This document shows positions 51,251 through 62,507 of a stretch of DNA of 64,000 nucleotides, piece by piece. Under the pieces are notes generated by a model. It saw only the letters and a list, made by a program, of their open reading frames with translations, did not search any database and was not told the DNA's origin. Made by a program: the position numbers and the translations under genes. The stretch is from NCBI RefSeq assembly GCF_030503895.2, contig NZ_CP129970.2, positions 434,001 through 498,000 of the forward strand, given 5' to 3'. How positions within the stretch are numbered: the first letter of the stretch is position 1; each line of letters begins with the position of its first letter. The stretch comes from Marivirga arenosa. Its GTDB lineage: Bacteria; Bacteroidota; Bacteroidia; Cytophagales; Cyclobacteriaceae.

Positions 51251-52222
51251 ATGAATAAAAAGTTAATTTTACTATTAATTTTAGTAGGTATAAAAACCAG
51301 ATTATTGGCATGTGACGTTTGCAATATATTTGAGTTTAAGACTGTTGACCAGAAAAATTATATTGGTGTATTCTATCATTATATGTCTTTCAATGGCTAC
51401 AGTCATCTCAATCAAGAGCACCGCATGTTTTCAAGATCGCCACAAATGCATGAATTAGATGGCTCTAATCTATTCTTTGAAAAAAAACAGCAAGATTTTG
51501 AAAAATATTCAACCTTAGCTTTAAGAACTAATTTAAATCTTTTTAAAAACTTCAGGTTAAATGTATTGCTACCATACGAACGCACGGTTGTTTATTATAA
51601 TAAAGTATGGTCTACTGTAGATCCTGTTTCGGACACTACCATGACCTTATCTGGGTTGGGCGATGCTATTGTGGGAATAGATAAAAATATTAGATTCACA
51701 ACTGATCAATTCACTCACTATCTAATCCCTGGGCTTAGCTTAAAATTACCTACCGGGATTACCAATATAAAAGATAATGCAGGCGAGGTATTTGACCCTG
51801 AAATACAACCAGGAACAGGAACTTTAGATCTGCTCTTGAGATTAAATCATACCATGACGAATGGTAAATGGGGTTTATTTTCTGCATCTAGTTATAAAAT
51901 AAACAGTACTCACAATAACTACAGATTTGCGAATAGCTTTAATTTTCAATCTGATGTATTTTTGGTGCTTGGGAACCCTAAAAAACAATTTATACCTCAA
52001 GCTGGCTTTTATATGGAAAGTGCCGGAAAAAACATAGATGAGGGGAATAGTATAGATTTTACAGGAGGCACTACCGTATTTTTCGATAGTGGCATGGAGT
52101 TAAGAATAAATAACTCGATTAGTTTCCAACTATCAGCTCAACTACCAGTATACGACCAAAGAAACAATACTCAAATTGGTAATGCAGGAAGGTTAAATGT
52201 AGGTTTAGTTAAAATTATGTAA
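51251..52222 (+). CDS. Outer-membrane barrel protein with N-terminal CxxC, last gene of the MbnP/MbnH-type cluster
   Basis: A 323-residue exported protein. The signal peptide ends in LLA just before CDVCN, so the mature protein starts with a CxxC pair (Cys21, Cys24), a possible metal site or, if the first Cys is lipidated, a lipoprotein. The rest has a barrel pattern: NYIGVFYHYMSFNGY, LALRTNLNLFKNFRLNVLLPYERT (quoted in part), GLGDAIVGI, LIPGLSLKLPTGI and a final ISFQLSAQLPVYDQR. It resembles barrel proteins in copper and other metal clusters that share the ACDxC opening. A role in passage or sensing of the metal handled by the MbnP proteins is an inference. Confidence 0.7.
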   Translation: MNKKLILLLILVGIKTRLLACDVCNIFEFKTVDQKNYIGVFYHYMSFNGYSHLNQEHRMFSRSPQMHELDGSNLFFEKKQQDFEKYSTLALRTNLNLFKNFRLNVLLPYERTVVYYNKVWSTVDPVSDTTMTLSGLGDAIVGIDKNIRFTTDQFTHYLIPGLSLKLPTGITNIKDNAGEVFDPEIQPGTGTLDLLLRLNHTMTNGKWGLFSASSYKINSTHNNYRFANSFNFQSDVFLVLGNPKKQFIPQAGFYMESAGKNIDEGNSIDFTGGTTVFFDSGMELRINNSISFQLSAQLPVYDQRNNTQIGNAGRLNVGLVKIM

Positions 52223-52256
52223 ATATGAAATAGCCTGATTAATCAAAGAAATAAAG

Positions 52257-52294
52257 AGACCCTTTAGTACGCTATCTGCTTTACTAAAGGGTCT
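52257..52294. terminator. Bidirectional terminator between the MbnP/MbnH-type cluster and icd
   Basis: Arms AGACCCTTTAGTA (52257-52269) and its complement (52282-52294) give a 13-bp perfect stem with a 12-base loop, in the gap between two converging genes. Confidence 0.85.
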
Positions 52295-52302
52295 TGATAT
52301 TA

Positions 52303-54537
<2,235 letters not shown>

Positions 54538-54712
54538 TTATTTTTTTATTATTTAATAATTATGAAGTGTAACGGTCATTTCTAGACCATGTTCCAAAAA
54601 TTAGAATGCGAAATTAATTAAAAGAAAGACTAGATGAAATTATTTCATACCGCTTTCTTTTAGATGACTTAAACATTATGACATACATAAAGTTTATGGT
54701 CTAAAAATTTTT

Positions 54713-54799
54713 ATGGAATTTGTAATTGCAGGAGGAACCGTATTAATAGCTATTGGAGTAATATATTTCTCACTTAAAAGAGTGTTTCGAGAACCTTAA
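54713..54799 (+). CDS. Candidate 28-residue membrane microprotein
   Basis: An ATG at 54713 opens a 28-codon frame whose product is MEFVIAGGTVLIAIGVIYFS followed by LKRVFREP: one hydrophobic helix of about 17 residues and then a basic tail, the classic layout of small membrane proteins. It lies in a 298-bp gap between icd and panB, both on the other strand, so it would be independently transcribed. The codons are ordinary for this genome. The signal is suggestive only; chance ORFs of this size are frequent, and a Shine-Dalgarno site is not obvious. Confidence 0.4.
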   Translation: MEFVIAGGTVLIAIGVIYFSLKRVFREP

Positions 54800-54832
54800 C
54801 CCTAAATCTAAAACATATCAACTCAGTTTCTA

Positions 54833-55651
54833 TTAATACATTTCATCTTGGTTAGGAAAGTCTACATTTTTAACATCTTCTACATATTTACCAATAGCCT
54901 CTGTTATTGTAGTATCTAATTTAGCGTAGTGTCTTAAAAATCTTGGTTTAAATTCAGTAGTAATTCCCAATAAGTCATGTAATACTAAAACTTGGCCATC
55001 CACATATGGTCCCGCACCAATACCAATTATTGGAATGTTTACTTCTTTTGCTACTCTTTTAGCAAGTTCAGCAGGTATTTTCTCTAAAACAATGCTAAAG
55101 CATCCACATTCTTCTAAAATTTTGGCATCCTCAATTAGCTTTTCTGCTTCCGCTTCTTCCTTTGCTCGAACGGTATAGGTTCCAAATTTATAAATAGATT
55201 GAGGTGTTAAACCTAAATGCCCCATTACAGGAATTCCTGCACTTAAAATTCTTTTGATAGATTCTTGAATCTCAGCCCCACCTTCCATTTTAACTGCATG
55301 TCCACCTGATTCTTTCATAATCCTGATAGAGGACCTTAAAGCTTCAGAAGAATTGCCTTGATATGATCCGAAAGGAATATCGACAACTACCAATGCTCTT
55401 TCAACCGCTCTTACTACTGCAGCTGCATGATAAATCATCTGATCTAGAGTAATAGGAAGTGTAGTTTCATGCCCGGCCATTACATTTGATGCTGAATCAC
55501 CAACCAGAATCACATCAACACCCGCAGCATCTACAAGCTTAGCCATTGAAAAATCATAAGCCGTTAACATAGAGATTTTTTCACCTCTATTTTTCATTTC
55601 ATGCAATTGATGAGTAGTGATTTTTTTGATTGAGTTTTTATGAACTGACAT
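54833..55651 (-). CDS. panB: 3-methyl-2-oxobutanoate hydroxymethyltransferase
   Basis: A 272-residue enzyme that transfers a hydroxymethyl group from methylene-tetrahydrofolate to ketoisovalerate, the first committed step in pantothenate and CoA synthesis. The TIM-barrel family motifs are [40 protein letters not shown] (quoted in part), [45 protein letters not shown] and HDLLGI. It follows a sensor kinase by only 6 bp. No other pan gene is nearby. Confidence 0.96.
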   Translation of the reverse strand: MSVHKNSIKKITTHQLHEMKNRGEKISMLTAYDFSMAKLVDAAGVDVILVGDSASNVMAGHETTLPITLDQMIYHAAAVVRAVERALVVVDIPFGSYQGNSSEALRSSIRIMKESGGHAVKMEGGAEIQESIKRILSAGIPVMGHLGLTPQSIYKFGTYTVRAKEEAEAEKLIEDAKILEECGCFSIVLEKIPAELAKRVAKEVNIPIIGIGAGPYVDGQVLVLHDLLGITTEFKPRFLRHYAKLDTTITEAIGKYVEDVKNVDFPNQDEMY

Positions 55652-55657
55652 GCAATT

Positions 55658-57184
55658 TTATTTAAAGTTTTCTATGTTGTATCTGTTTGGAATTACGATT
55701 TCGAATTTTGTCCCCTCTCCTTCTTCTGAATCTACTTTAATTTCAGCATCAAGTTTTTGAATCACATTTTTAACGATATACATTCCTAAACCACTTCCCT
55801 CACTATTTTCAGAAGCACGGTAGAACATATCGAAAATTTTCCCTAGTTTATCATGAGGAATTCCTTCTCCATTATCCTCAATTATTAACTTTGCTTCCTT
55901 ATCTGATGTTTCTATTTCAATATTAATAAATGAAAAACCTTCATCTAAATTCTTTCGATATTTAATTGAATTAGAAATTAAATTATTAAGAATAATACGA
56001 ATTTTAGTAAGATCCGAATGGAAAGGATACCACTGAATAATTTTGGTTCTTATTTCAAGATTTTTGGTAGTATATACATGATGAAAATTAGTAATGCTAT
56101 TGTTTACTTCCACCATAAAATTGATAGGAACTGCCTCTGGTTCTTCCATTCTGTGATCACGAGACATTGCTAATAAATCAACCACAAATTTATCAAGTCG
56201 ATTAATACTACCCGTGACCATCTCTATAATTTTTCGAATTTCGGCAGGACGCGATTCAGTTTTTAATATTTCTATCAATCCCATCAAGGATCGCAACGGA
56301 GAGCGAATATCATGAGAAGCATGATAAACAAAATTATCTAATTCAAAATTTAAGCGTTGCAGTTCTAACAAATTCTCTTTGAATTCACTGATGTCTCTAA
56401 AAACAACATCATAAAAATTCTGCTTATTAATTTCAATTTCAGAAGCAGAAATAGAAACCCAAGTTTCTGATTCATCCCATCTTTGAAATTTAGCTTCATA
56501 TTCTTCGAGAGATTCTTTTTCTGACAATAATTCCATAAATCGATCTCTCTCTGCTTTATCAACAAACAAATCGGTTAATTTCAAATGTCGGGTTAAATGT
56601 GGAAGTGCCAAAATACTCATGCCCTTTTGGTTAATTTCCATAACCTCTAAATCATCTTTTCGAACCCTCATGATTCCGATAAGTGAATTTTTGAAAAAGT
56701 TTTTATACTTCTCCTCACTTAACTTTATGATTTCTTCACTTCTCTTTTTTTCCGTTATATCACGATGTGAACCTGAAACTCGGATAGGTATATTATTTTC
56801 ATCTACTGTAAGCTTAGCAGTAGATTGCACCCAAATATAATGACCATTTTTATGTCTTAATCGAAATTGAACATTGTAATCATCTTTTATTCCTGCAATA
56901 AAATCATCTAGAGCTTTCACGGTTATTTGGTGATCTTCCGGATGCATTAATTCTTCCCATAAAGAAAAGTATTCTTTAATCTCTTTAGGATCATAACCAA
57001 GCATTGTAAGCCAGGGTGGAGAAATAAATACCTCGCCAGATATTAAATCCCTATCCCACAAACCTTCATTTGCACCGGCAGCGGCAAATTGGTATTGAGC
57101 TAGCTTCTTTTTAACAGCCTCCAACTCTACTTGTAAATGGGTGTTCTCCTTTCCCATTGAGATATTTTCTTTACTGATGCTCAT
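55658..57184 (-). CDS. Cytoplasmic PAS-domain histidine kinase
   Basis: A 508-residue kinase without membrane helices. It has an N-terminal coiled coil (about 5-30), PAS1 (about 32-155; GLWDRDLISGEVFISPPWLTMLGYD and GSHRDITEKKR), PAS2 (about 165-275; LIGIMRVRKDDLEVMEIN and VVFRDISEFKE), HisKA with the phospho-acceptor His in YHASHDIRSPLRS, and an HATPase domain (NLISNSIKYR, IEDNGEGIP, GSGLGMYIV). Only the kinase half of a two-component system is present: no response regulator is adjacent. panB begins 6 bp after its stop. Stimulus is probably intracellular, such as redox or energy state. Confidence 0.93.
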   Translation of the reverse strand: MSISKENISMGKENTHLQVELEAVKKKLAQYQFAAAGANEGLWDRDLISGEVFISPPWLTMLGYDPKEIKEYFSLWEELMHPEDHQITVKALDDFIAGIKDDYNVQFRLRHKNGHYIWVQSTAKLTVDENNIPIRVSGSHRDITEKKRSEEIIKLSEEKYKNFFKNSLIGIMRVRKDDLEVMEINQKGMSILALPHLTRHLKLTDLFVDKAERDRFMELLSEKESLEEYEAKFQRWDESETWVSISASEIEINKQNFYDVVFRDISEFKENLLELQRLNFELDNFVYHASHDIRSPLRSLMGLIEILKTESRPAEIRKIIEMVTGSINRLDKFVVDLLAMSRDHRMEEPEAVPINFMVEVNNSITNFHHVYTTKNLEIRTKIIQWYPFHSDLTKIRIILNNLISNSIKYRKNLDEGFSFINIEIETSDKEAKLIIEDNGEGIPHDKLGKIFDMFYRASENSEGSGLGMYIVKNVIQKLDAEIKVDSEEGEGTKFEIVIPNRYNIENFK

Positions 57185-57348
57185 TCAAAATTCATGGACA
57201 CATGAATATTAAATCTTAAATATAAAACAATCTTTATTGAAGCTCATTATAAAAACTAGCTTAAGTTGTAAAAAACCACTGGAAGCCCCAATTGAATTCC
57301 TATCAATTCGATGACATGCCTATATCCTTCGAAGAATAAAAAATGGAT

Positions 57349-58197
57349 TTAACGGTTCACTTTTGATAATTTATTTTTGAACCATACATTGAGAATTACG
57401 CCAGTTAATATTAGTCCTATCCCAGAAAACACAATCCAATTGTAGGTTTCATCAAAAAATACATATCCAAAGCCAATGGCATAAATTATAGTAAGATATT
57501 TCAAGCTAGCCACTTTTGATAAATCTTCGGATTGATAAGACATAGTCATGAAATATTGAGCAAACTGTGTTAAAACGCCAATAGCCAGTAAAATCAACCA
57601 TTCAGAACCTACTGGCATCACCCAATTAAAAGCAGAATACAAGCCGGTTAAAGGGGTGGTTACCAAAGGGAAATAAAAAACAATAACTAGCGGATGTTCT
57701 GTTTTATTGATTTTACGAATAATATTATAGGCCAAGCCGGCAAATATTGAAGAACTAATCCCGATTATAAACATTTGAATGGATATTCTTGGATCAAAAC
57801 CTTGTATGATGATTAAGCCGGCAAAAGCCATTACATAAAAGATCCATTGTTTTGGATGAACCTTCTCCCGAACAATAAAAACACCTAAAATTGAGGTGAA
57901 AATGGGGGATAAAAATTGCATGGTTACTGCACTTGCCAGAGGAATATTTTGCAGTGTGTAAAAATACATGGTTAAGGCTACTGCCCCTACGGCTCCTCTT
58001 GCTATTAATAGCTTTTTATTGTTTCCTAAAACTGGAACCCCAACGTATTTCAAATAGGCAAAACTCATGATGAATGAGATCAATGATCGAAAAAATACGA
58101 TCTCAACAGCCGGAATATTAGGAAGCATTTTCACAAACACATTCATGCTTGCGAACAAAAAACCCGCTATTATCATGTAAAGAATTCCTTTATTCAT
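57349..58197 (-). CDS. EamA/DMT-family transporter
   Basis: A 282-residue membrane protein with ten helices in two EamA repeats. The first helix MNKGILYMIIAGFLFASMNVFVKML, the loop PAVEIVFFRSLISF, LTMYFYTLQNIPLASAVTMQFLSPIF (in part) and the second-repeat FAGLAYNIIRKIN and SLKYLTIIYAIGFGYVFF are typical of drug/metabolite exporters. Substrates of such proteins vary (amino acids, nucleotide sugars, drugs). It is not closely linked to a partner: topA is 114 bp downstream on the same strand. Confidence 0.9.
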   Translation of the reverse strand: MNKGILYMIIAGFLFASMNVFVKMLPNIPAVEIVFFRSLISFIMSFAYLKYVGVPVLGNNKKLLIARGAVGAVALTMYFYTLQNIPLASAVTMQFLSPIFTSILGVFIVREKVHPKQWIFYVMAFAGLIIIQGFDPRISIQMFIIGISSSIFAGLAYNIIRKINKTEHPLVIVFYFPLVTTPLTGLYSAFNWVMPVGSEWLILLAIGVLTQFAQYFMTMSYQSEDLSKVASLKYLTIIYAIGFGYVFFDETYNWIVFSGIGLILTGVILNVWFKNKLSKVNR

Positions 58198-58285
58198 AGA
58201 TTAAAATTGAAGTATAATTAATCAAGACAATTAATTCGTAAATCAACAGCTATAAAGTTCAATTGTCAAACTTAATTGAAAAGAA

Positions 58286-58307
58286 AAAGCCCTTTTAAAA
58301 GGGCTTT
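58286..58307 (-). terminator. topA terminator
   Basis: A 22-base perfect palindrome AAAGCCCTTTTAAAAGGGCT plus TT forms an 11-bp self-complementary hairpin, followed on the minus strand by T residues, 4 bp after the topA stop. Confidence 0.85.
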
Positions 58308-58311
58308 AATT

Positions 58312-60669
58312 CTATTTTTTCTTAGTAGACTTTTTCTTGGCAGCAGCTTTTTTTCCACCCTTTTTATCTGGTGTTTTTTCAGCTAATTCCACACAATCCT
58401 GATAAGTCAATTCCGTAGGCTCTTTATCTTTTGGAATTTTAACATTTTTCTTGCCAAACTTGATGTAAGGACCCCATCTACCGTTCAGAACCTGAACATT
58501 TTCATCTTCCTCGAATCCCTTTATAAATTTCTCACGGTCCGCTTTTCGTTTAGCTTCAATTAACTCAATAGCTCTATCTGCAGTAATATCCAATGGGTCT
58601 TCACCTTTTGGGATACTAACAAATTTACCATCGTGGCGAACATAAGGACCAAATCTACCAATGGCCGCCACCATCTTTTTATCTTCATATTCACCTAAAT
58701 CTCTAGGAAGTTTAAATAATTCCAAGGCATCTTCCAGAGTAATGCTTTCAATAAATTGCCCTTTTCTTAAACTTGCAAATTGAGGTTTTTCAGCATTTTC
58801 GTCCTCTGCATCAGGCGTTTCACCTAGTTGAACCAGCGGACCAAATTTCCCTAAACGAACAATAACTTTTTTTCCTGTTTTCGGGTCAATACCTAATTCT
58901 CTCCCAGTATTTATATCTTTTCTTTCAATACTTTCCGCTTCATCAACTTTTTCATGGAATTCACCATAGAATTTATTGATCATATTATTCCAGATCTTTT
59001 CTCCTTTGGCAATCTCATCAAATTCCTGCTCTACTTTAGCAGTAAAGTTGTAATCCGTAACATTAGGAAAATGATCTACTAAGAAATCATTTACCACCAT
59101 GGCCAAATTACTTGGGAATAATTTATTCTTTTCAGTACCTGTGATTTCGGTTTTTTCAGTTCTTTCAACCTTAGCATTTTCGAGTACCATTTCTACATAC
59201 TTTCTTTCCTTCCCATCTCTATATTCTTTATTTACATAGCCTCTTTTTTGGATAGTAGAAATAGTTGGCGCATAAGTAGAAGGTCTTCCAATACCCATTT
59301 CTTCAAGTTTTTTAACTAGGGCAGCTTCATTATATCTTGCTGGTGGACGAGTGAATCCTTCTCTTGATTGCATTCTCTTCAAATCCAATTCCTGACCTAC
59401 TTGCAAAGGCGGTAACATACCTTTGGTTACATTATTCTCTCCTTCTTCCTCATCATCAGTAGATTCGATATAAACTTTCAAAAATCCTTCAAACTTCACT
59501 ACTTCACCACTTGCGCTTAAAGTTTGATCCGTATTGGAAATATCAATGCTGACGTTAGTCTTTTCAATTTGAGCATCTGACATTTGAGAAGCAATCGCTC
59601 TCTTCCATATTAGATCATATAATCGTTGCTCATTATAATCCGAACTAGCTTCCTTATTCGCAAAATTTGTTGGTCTTATGGCTTCGTGAGCTTCTTGTGC
59701 TCCAGCAGATTTTGTTTTGAAAGTTCTGGTGTGCGAATACTCATCTCCAAACTCAGATTTAATTTCTTTAGCCGCTCCTTGTTTCGCCTCATCAGAAAGA
59801 TTTAATGAGTCAGTTCTCATATAGGATATTTTACCTGCTTCATAAAGGCGCTGAGCCAATGTCATGGTTTGAGAAACAGAAAACCCTAGTTTTCGAGATG
59901 CTTCTTGCTGTAATGTAGAAGTAGTAAAGGGTGGCGCAGGAGATTTTTTACCTGGCTTTTTCTCTAATTTACCAATTGAGAATTCTGCCTCTAAGCAATT
60001 TTCCAAGAAAGACATTGCTTCTTCCTCAGTTTTAAATCTACCCGGAAGCTCTGCTTTTAGTTCTTTTCCTTCTACATTAAAAAAGGCTTGTACTTTATAA
60101 AATGACTCTGGCTTAAACTTTTCAATCTCACGCTCTCTTTCTACCACTATTCTTACCGCTACAGATTGTACTCTACCAGCCGACAATCCTGTTTTAATCT
60201 TTTTCCATAAAATAGGTGAAAGCTCAAAACCTACTAGCCTATCTAAAATTCTTCTCGCTTGCTGAGCATTTACTAAATCAACATCAATTCCCTTTGGCGA
60301 CTTTATGGCATTTTGAATCGCAGATTTAGTGATTTCTCTAAATACGATTCTTTTGGTTCTTGCATCATCTAACTTTAAAGCTTCTTTTAAATGCCATGAA
60401 ATGGCTTCTCCTTCACGGTCATCATCAGTCGCGAGATAGATCATTTCTGCTAATTTCGCTTCTTTTGTTAAAGCTTTAATTACCTCCTTTTTATCCTTAG
60501 AGATTTCATAAGTAGGTGTAAAACCATTTTCTATGTCGATGGCATTATTCCCCTTCGGTAAATCCCTTACGTGGCCATAACTGGAAAGTACTTTATAATC
60601 TTTTCCTAAGTAACCTTCAATCGTTTTGGCTTTGGCGGGTGACTCCACTATCACTAAATTTTTCGACAT
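58312..60669 (-). CDS. topA: DNA topoisomerase I
   Basis: A 785-residue type IA topoisomerase that relaxes negative supercoils. The TOPRIM domain opens with NLVIVESPAKAKTIEGYLG and includes TDDDREGEAISWHL. The active-site tyrosine is Tyr283 in GKISYMRTDSLNLS. Other hallmarks are VGFELSPILWKKIKTGLSAGRVQS (in part) and ALVKKLEEMGIGRPSTYAP. The C-terminus holds non-cysteine repeat motifs (GKKVIVRLGKFGPLVQLG; AAIGRFGPYVRHDGKFVSI; NGRWGPYIKFGKKN), which replace zinc fingers, and ends in a Lys-rich tail. It is transcribed divergently from sixA. Confidence 0.98.
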   Translation of the reverse strand: MSKNLVIVESPAKAKTIEGYLGKDYKVLSSYGHVRDLPKGNNAIDIENGFTPTYEISKDKKEVIKALTKEAKLAEMIYLATDDDREGEAISWHLKEALKLDDARTKRIVFREITKSAIQNAIKSPKGIDVDLVNAQQARRILDRLVGFELSPILWKKIKTGLSAGRVQSVAVRIVVEREREIEKFKPESFYKVQAFFNVEGKELKAELPGRFKTEEEAMSFLENCLEAEFSIGKLEKKPGKKSPAPPFTTSTLQQEASRKLGFSVSQTMTLAQRLYEAGKISYMRTDSLNLSDEAKQGAAKEIKSEFGDEYSHTRTFKTKSAGAQEAHEAIRPTNFANKEASSDYNEQRLYDLIWKRAIASQMSDAQIEKTNVSIDISNTDQTLSASGEVVKFEGFLKVYIESTDDEEEGENNVTKGMLPPLQVGQELDLKRMQSREGFTRPPARYNEAALVKKLEEMGIGRPSTYAPTISTIQKRGYVNKEYRDGKERKYVEMVLENAKVERTEKTEITGTEKNKLFPSNLAMVVNDFLVDHFPNVTDYNFTAKVEQEFDEIAKGEKIWNNMINKFYGEFHEKVDEAESIERKDINTGRELGIDPKTGKKVIVRLGKFGPLVQLGETPDAEDENAEKPQFASLRKGQFIESITLEDALELFKLPRDLGEYEDKKMVAAIGRFGPYVRHDGKFVSIPKGEDPLDITADRAIELIEAKRKADREKFIKGFEEDENVQVLNGRWGPYIKFGKKNVKIPKDKEPTELTYQDCVELAEKTPDKKGGKKAAAKKKSTKKK

Positions 60670-60805
60670 ATCTTTAGGTTAATTTTATTTTAAAATTCAA
60701 ATATCAATATTTTTTTTTAGAAAAAAAGAATTTAGGTTTTTACTCGTTTATTGAGATAGTTTAATGAATAATCCTAATTTTACTTACAAACAGCTATTCA
60801 ATCAA

Positions 60806-61303
60806 ATGGTTAAAGATCTATATTTAATACGCCATGGCGAAGCAGAAGAAGCAACTTCAGGCCTGAAAGATGTGGAACGCCAATTAACCGCAAAGGGTTT
60901 GCAAGATGCTTCCAAAGTGGGCATGTATTTAAAACAGAAAGAGTTCCATCCAGACATTATGCTGCATAGTATAGCGCAAAGAACCACTGAAACTATGTAC
61001 CGAATCAACGAACAGCTAGGAGTGAAAAAAGATCATATTGAAGCATCTGAAGACATTTATGAAGCATCAGCCCGAATAATGTTGAGAGTAATTTCTGAGA
61101 TTCCTGCTGAAATGAGATCTGCGATTATAATTTGCCACAACCCCGCAATCACCTACATTTCGGAATATATAACGGGTTCTGAAGTAGGTTATGTACAAGC
61201 TGCAGGAATGGTGCATATCCAAATTCCGTTTTCATCTTGGTCTGAAGTTTCAGAAAAAAATTGTGACTTTATAGAATACATCAGTCCAGACGACATTCAA
61301 TAA
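60806..61303 (+). CDS. sixA: SixA-like phosphohistidine phosphatase
   Basis: A histidine phosphatase of about 165 residues from the ATG at 60806 (MVKDLYLIRHGEAEEAT); the frame also opens at an ATG at 60764, which would add 14 residues before the conserved start and is less likely. RHG gives the catalytic His; LHSIAQRTTET and IIICHNPAITYIS hold the remaining conserved residues of the SixA group. In other bacteria SixA dephosphorylates histidine phosphotransfer proteins. The arginase-family gene follows 5 bp later. Confidence 0.85.
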   Translation: MVKDLYLIRHGEAEEATSGLKDVERQLTAKGLQDASKVGMYLKQKEFHPDIMLHSIAQRTTETMYRINEQLGVKKDHIEASEDIYEASARIMLRVISEIPAEMRSAIIICHNPAITYISEYITGSEVGYVQAAGMVHIQIPFSSWSEVSEKNCDFIEYISPDDIQ

Positions 61304-61308
61304 TATAT

Positions 61309-62382
61309 ATGAGTAAAAAAAATCAAATTATTAAAAACTTTGACCCAAATGGATTGGGTAATATTGACCATATTTTTGCACTACCATTCGATAAAGATAC
61401 TGCAGATTTAATCTTATTGCCAGTTCCTTGGGAAGTGACGGTATCCTATGAAGCAGGAACCGCTAAAGGACCAGAGCATATAAAAAATGCATCTGTTCAG
61501 GTCGATCTGTATCAAAAAGATATAATTGATGCTTGGAAAATGGGGATTCATATGCTTCCTATTCATGAAGATTTATTTTCAAAAAGCGAAGAGAATAGAA
61601 CTAAAGCTGAGCAATACATAAGTTTATTAGAAGAAGGAAAAGAAGATAGTAAAGAAGGATCCGATTTATCAAAGGCAATCAATACGGCTTGTACAGAAAT
61701 GGTAGAGTGGGTAAAAAAAGAATCACTTGAAATTCTCAATAAGGGAAAATTATTGGGCTTAGTAGGTGGTGACCATAGTACCCCTTTAGGAGCAGTTCAT
61801 GCTCTCGCTTCTCAAAATGAATCTTTTGGTGTACTTCAATTAGATGCGCATATGGATTTCAGAAAAGCTTATGAAAATTTCACTTATTCACATGCTTCTA
61901 TTTCATATAATATGTTGCAGGAAGTCCCACAGATTGAAAAACTCGTTCAAGTAGGAATTAGAGATTTTTGTGAGGAAGAAGTAAAGTTTGCAGAAAGTCA
62001 GGGAGACAGAGTAAGTATTTTCTATGATGAAGACATTAAAGTAGGAATGTTTGAAGGAGAATCATGGACTATCATCTGCGATAGAATTATAAAAGAGCTA
62101 CCTGATAAGGTATATATATCATTCGATATTGATGGCCTTAGACCAGAATTATGTCCCAATACTGGAACGCCAGTCCCAGGAGGATTAAGTTACTCTGAGG
62201 TGATATACTTATTAACTAAACTGGTAAAAAACGGTAAAAAAATTATCGGTTTTGACTTAAATGAAGTTGCTCCAGGTGAAAATACAGACTGGAACGGAAA
62301 TGTAGGAGCCAGAATTTTGTATCGCCTATGCAACTTAATGGGCGTGTCTCAAGGGAGATTAGAATGGGATGAGAGTCTTTAA
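61309..62382 (+). CDS. Arginase/agmatinase-family ureohydrolase
   Basis: A 357-residue protein of the arginase fold. Manganese-binding motifs are GLVGGDHSTPLGAVHAL, LQLDAHMDFRKAYENF and SFDIDGLRPELCPNTGTPVPGG. The DIDG-x-RP loop differs slightly from the usual DIDxxDP. Relatives include arginase, agmatinase and formimidoylglutamase, and the sequence does not settle which amidine is cleaved. It is cytoplasmic and follows sixA by 5 bp. An AT-rich hairpin lies downstream. Confidence 0.9.
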   Translation: MSKKNQIIKNFDPNGLGNIDHIFALPFDKDTADLILLPVPWEVTVSYEAGTAKGPEHIKNASVQVDLYQKDIIDAWKMGIHMLPIHEDLFSKSEENRTKAEQYISLLEEGKEDSKEGSDLSKAINTACTEMVEWVKKESLEILNKGKLLGLVGGDHSTPLGAVHALASQNESFGVLQLDAHMDFRKAYENFTYSHASISYNMLQEVPQIEKLVQVGIRDFCEEEVKFAESQGDRVSIFYDEDIKVGMFEGESWTIICDRIIKELPDKVYISFDIDGLRPELCPNTGTPVPGGLSYSEVIYLLTKLVKNGKKIIGFDLNEVAPGENTDWNGNVGARILYRLCNLMGVSQGRLEWDESL

Positions 62383-62416
62383 GGCTCCCAATTTCAAATA
62401 CATTACTTCCCAAAAT

Positions 62417-62455
62417 AAACTACTATTATTTTTATTTAAAAAATAATAGTAGTTT
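62417..62455. terminator. AT-rich hairpin after the arginase-family gene
   Basis: AAACTACTATTATTTT (62417-62432) and its exact complement (62440-62455) make a 16-bp stem with a 7-base loop, 34 bp after the stop. The low GC content makes it a weak terminator; it might instead be a regulatory hairpin in front of the BspA-like gene. Confidence 0.5.
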
Positions 62456-62507
62456 AGCACTTTCTATATACATTAAACTTTTATCTAATTATTTTTAATC
62501 CCCTTTT

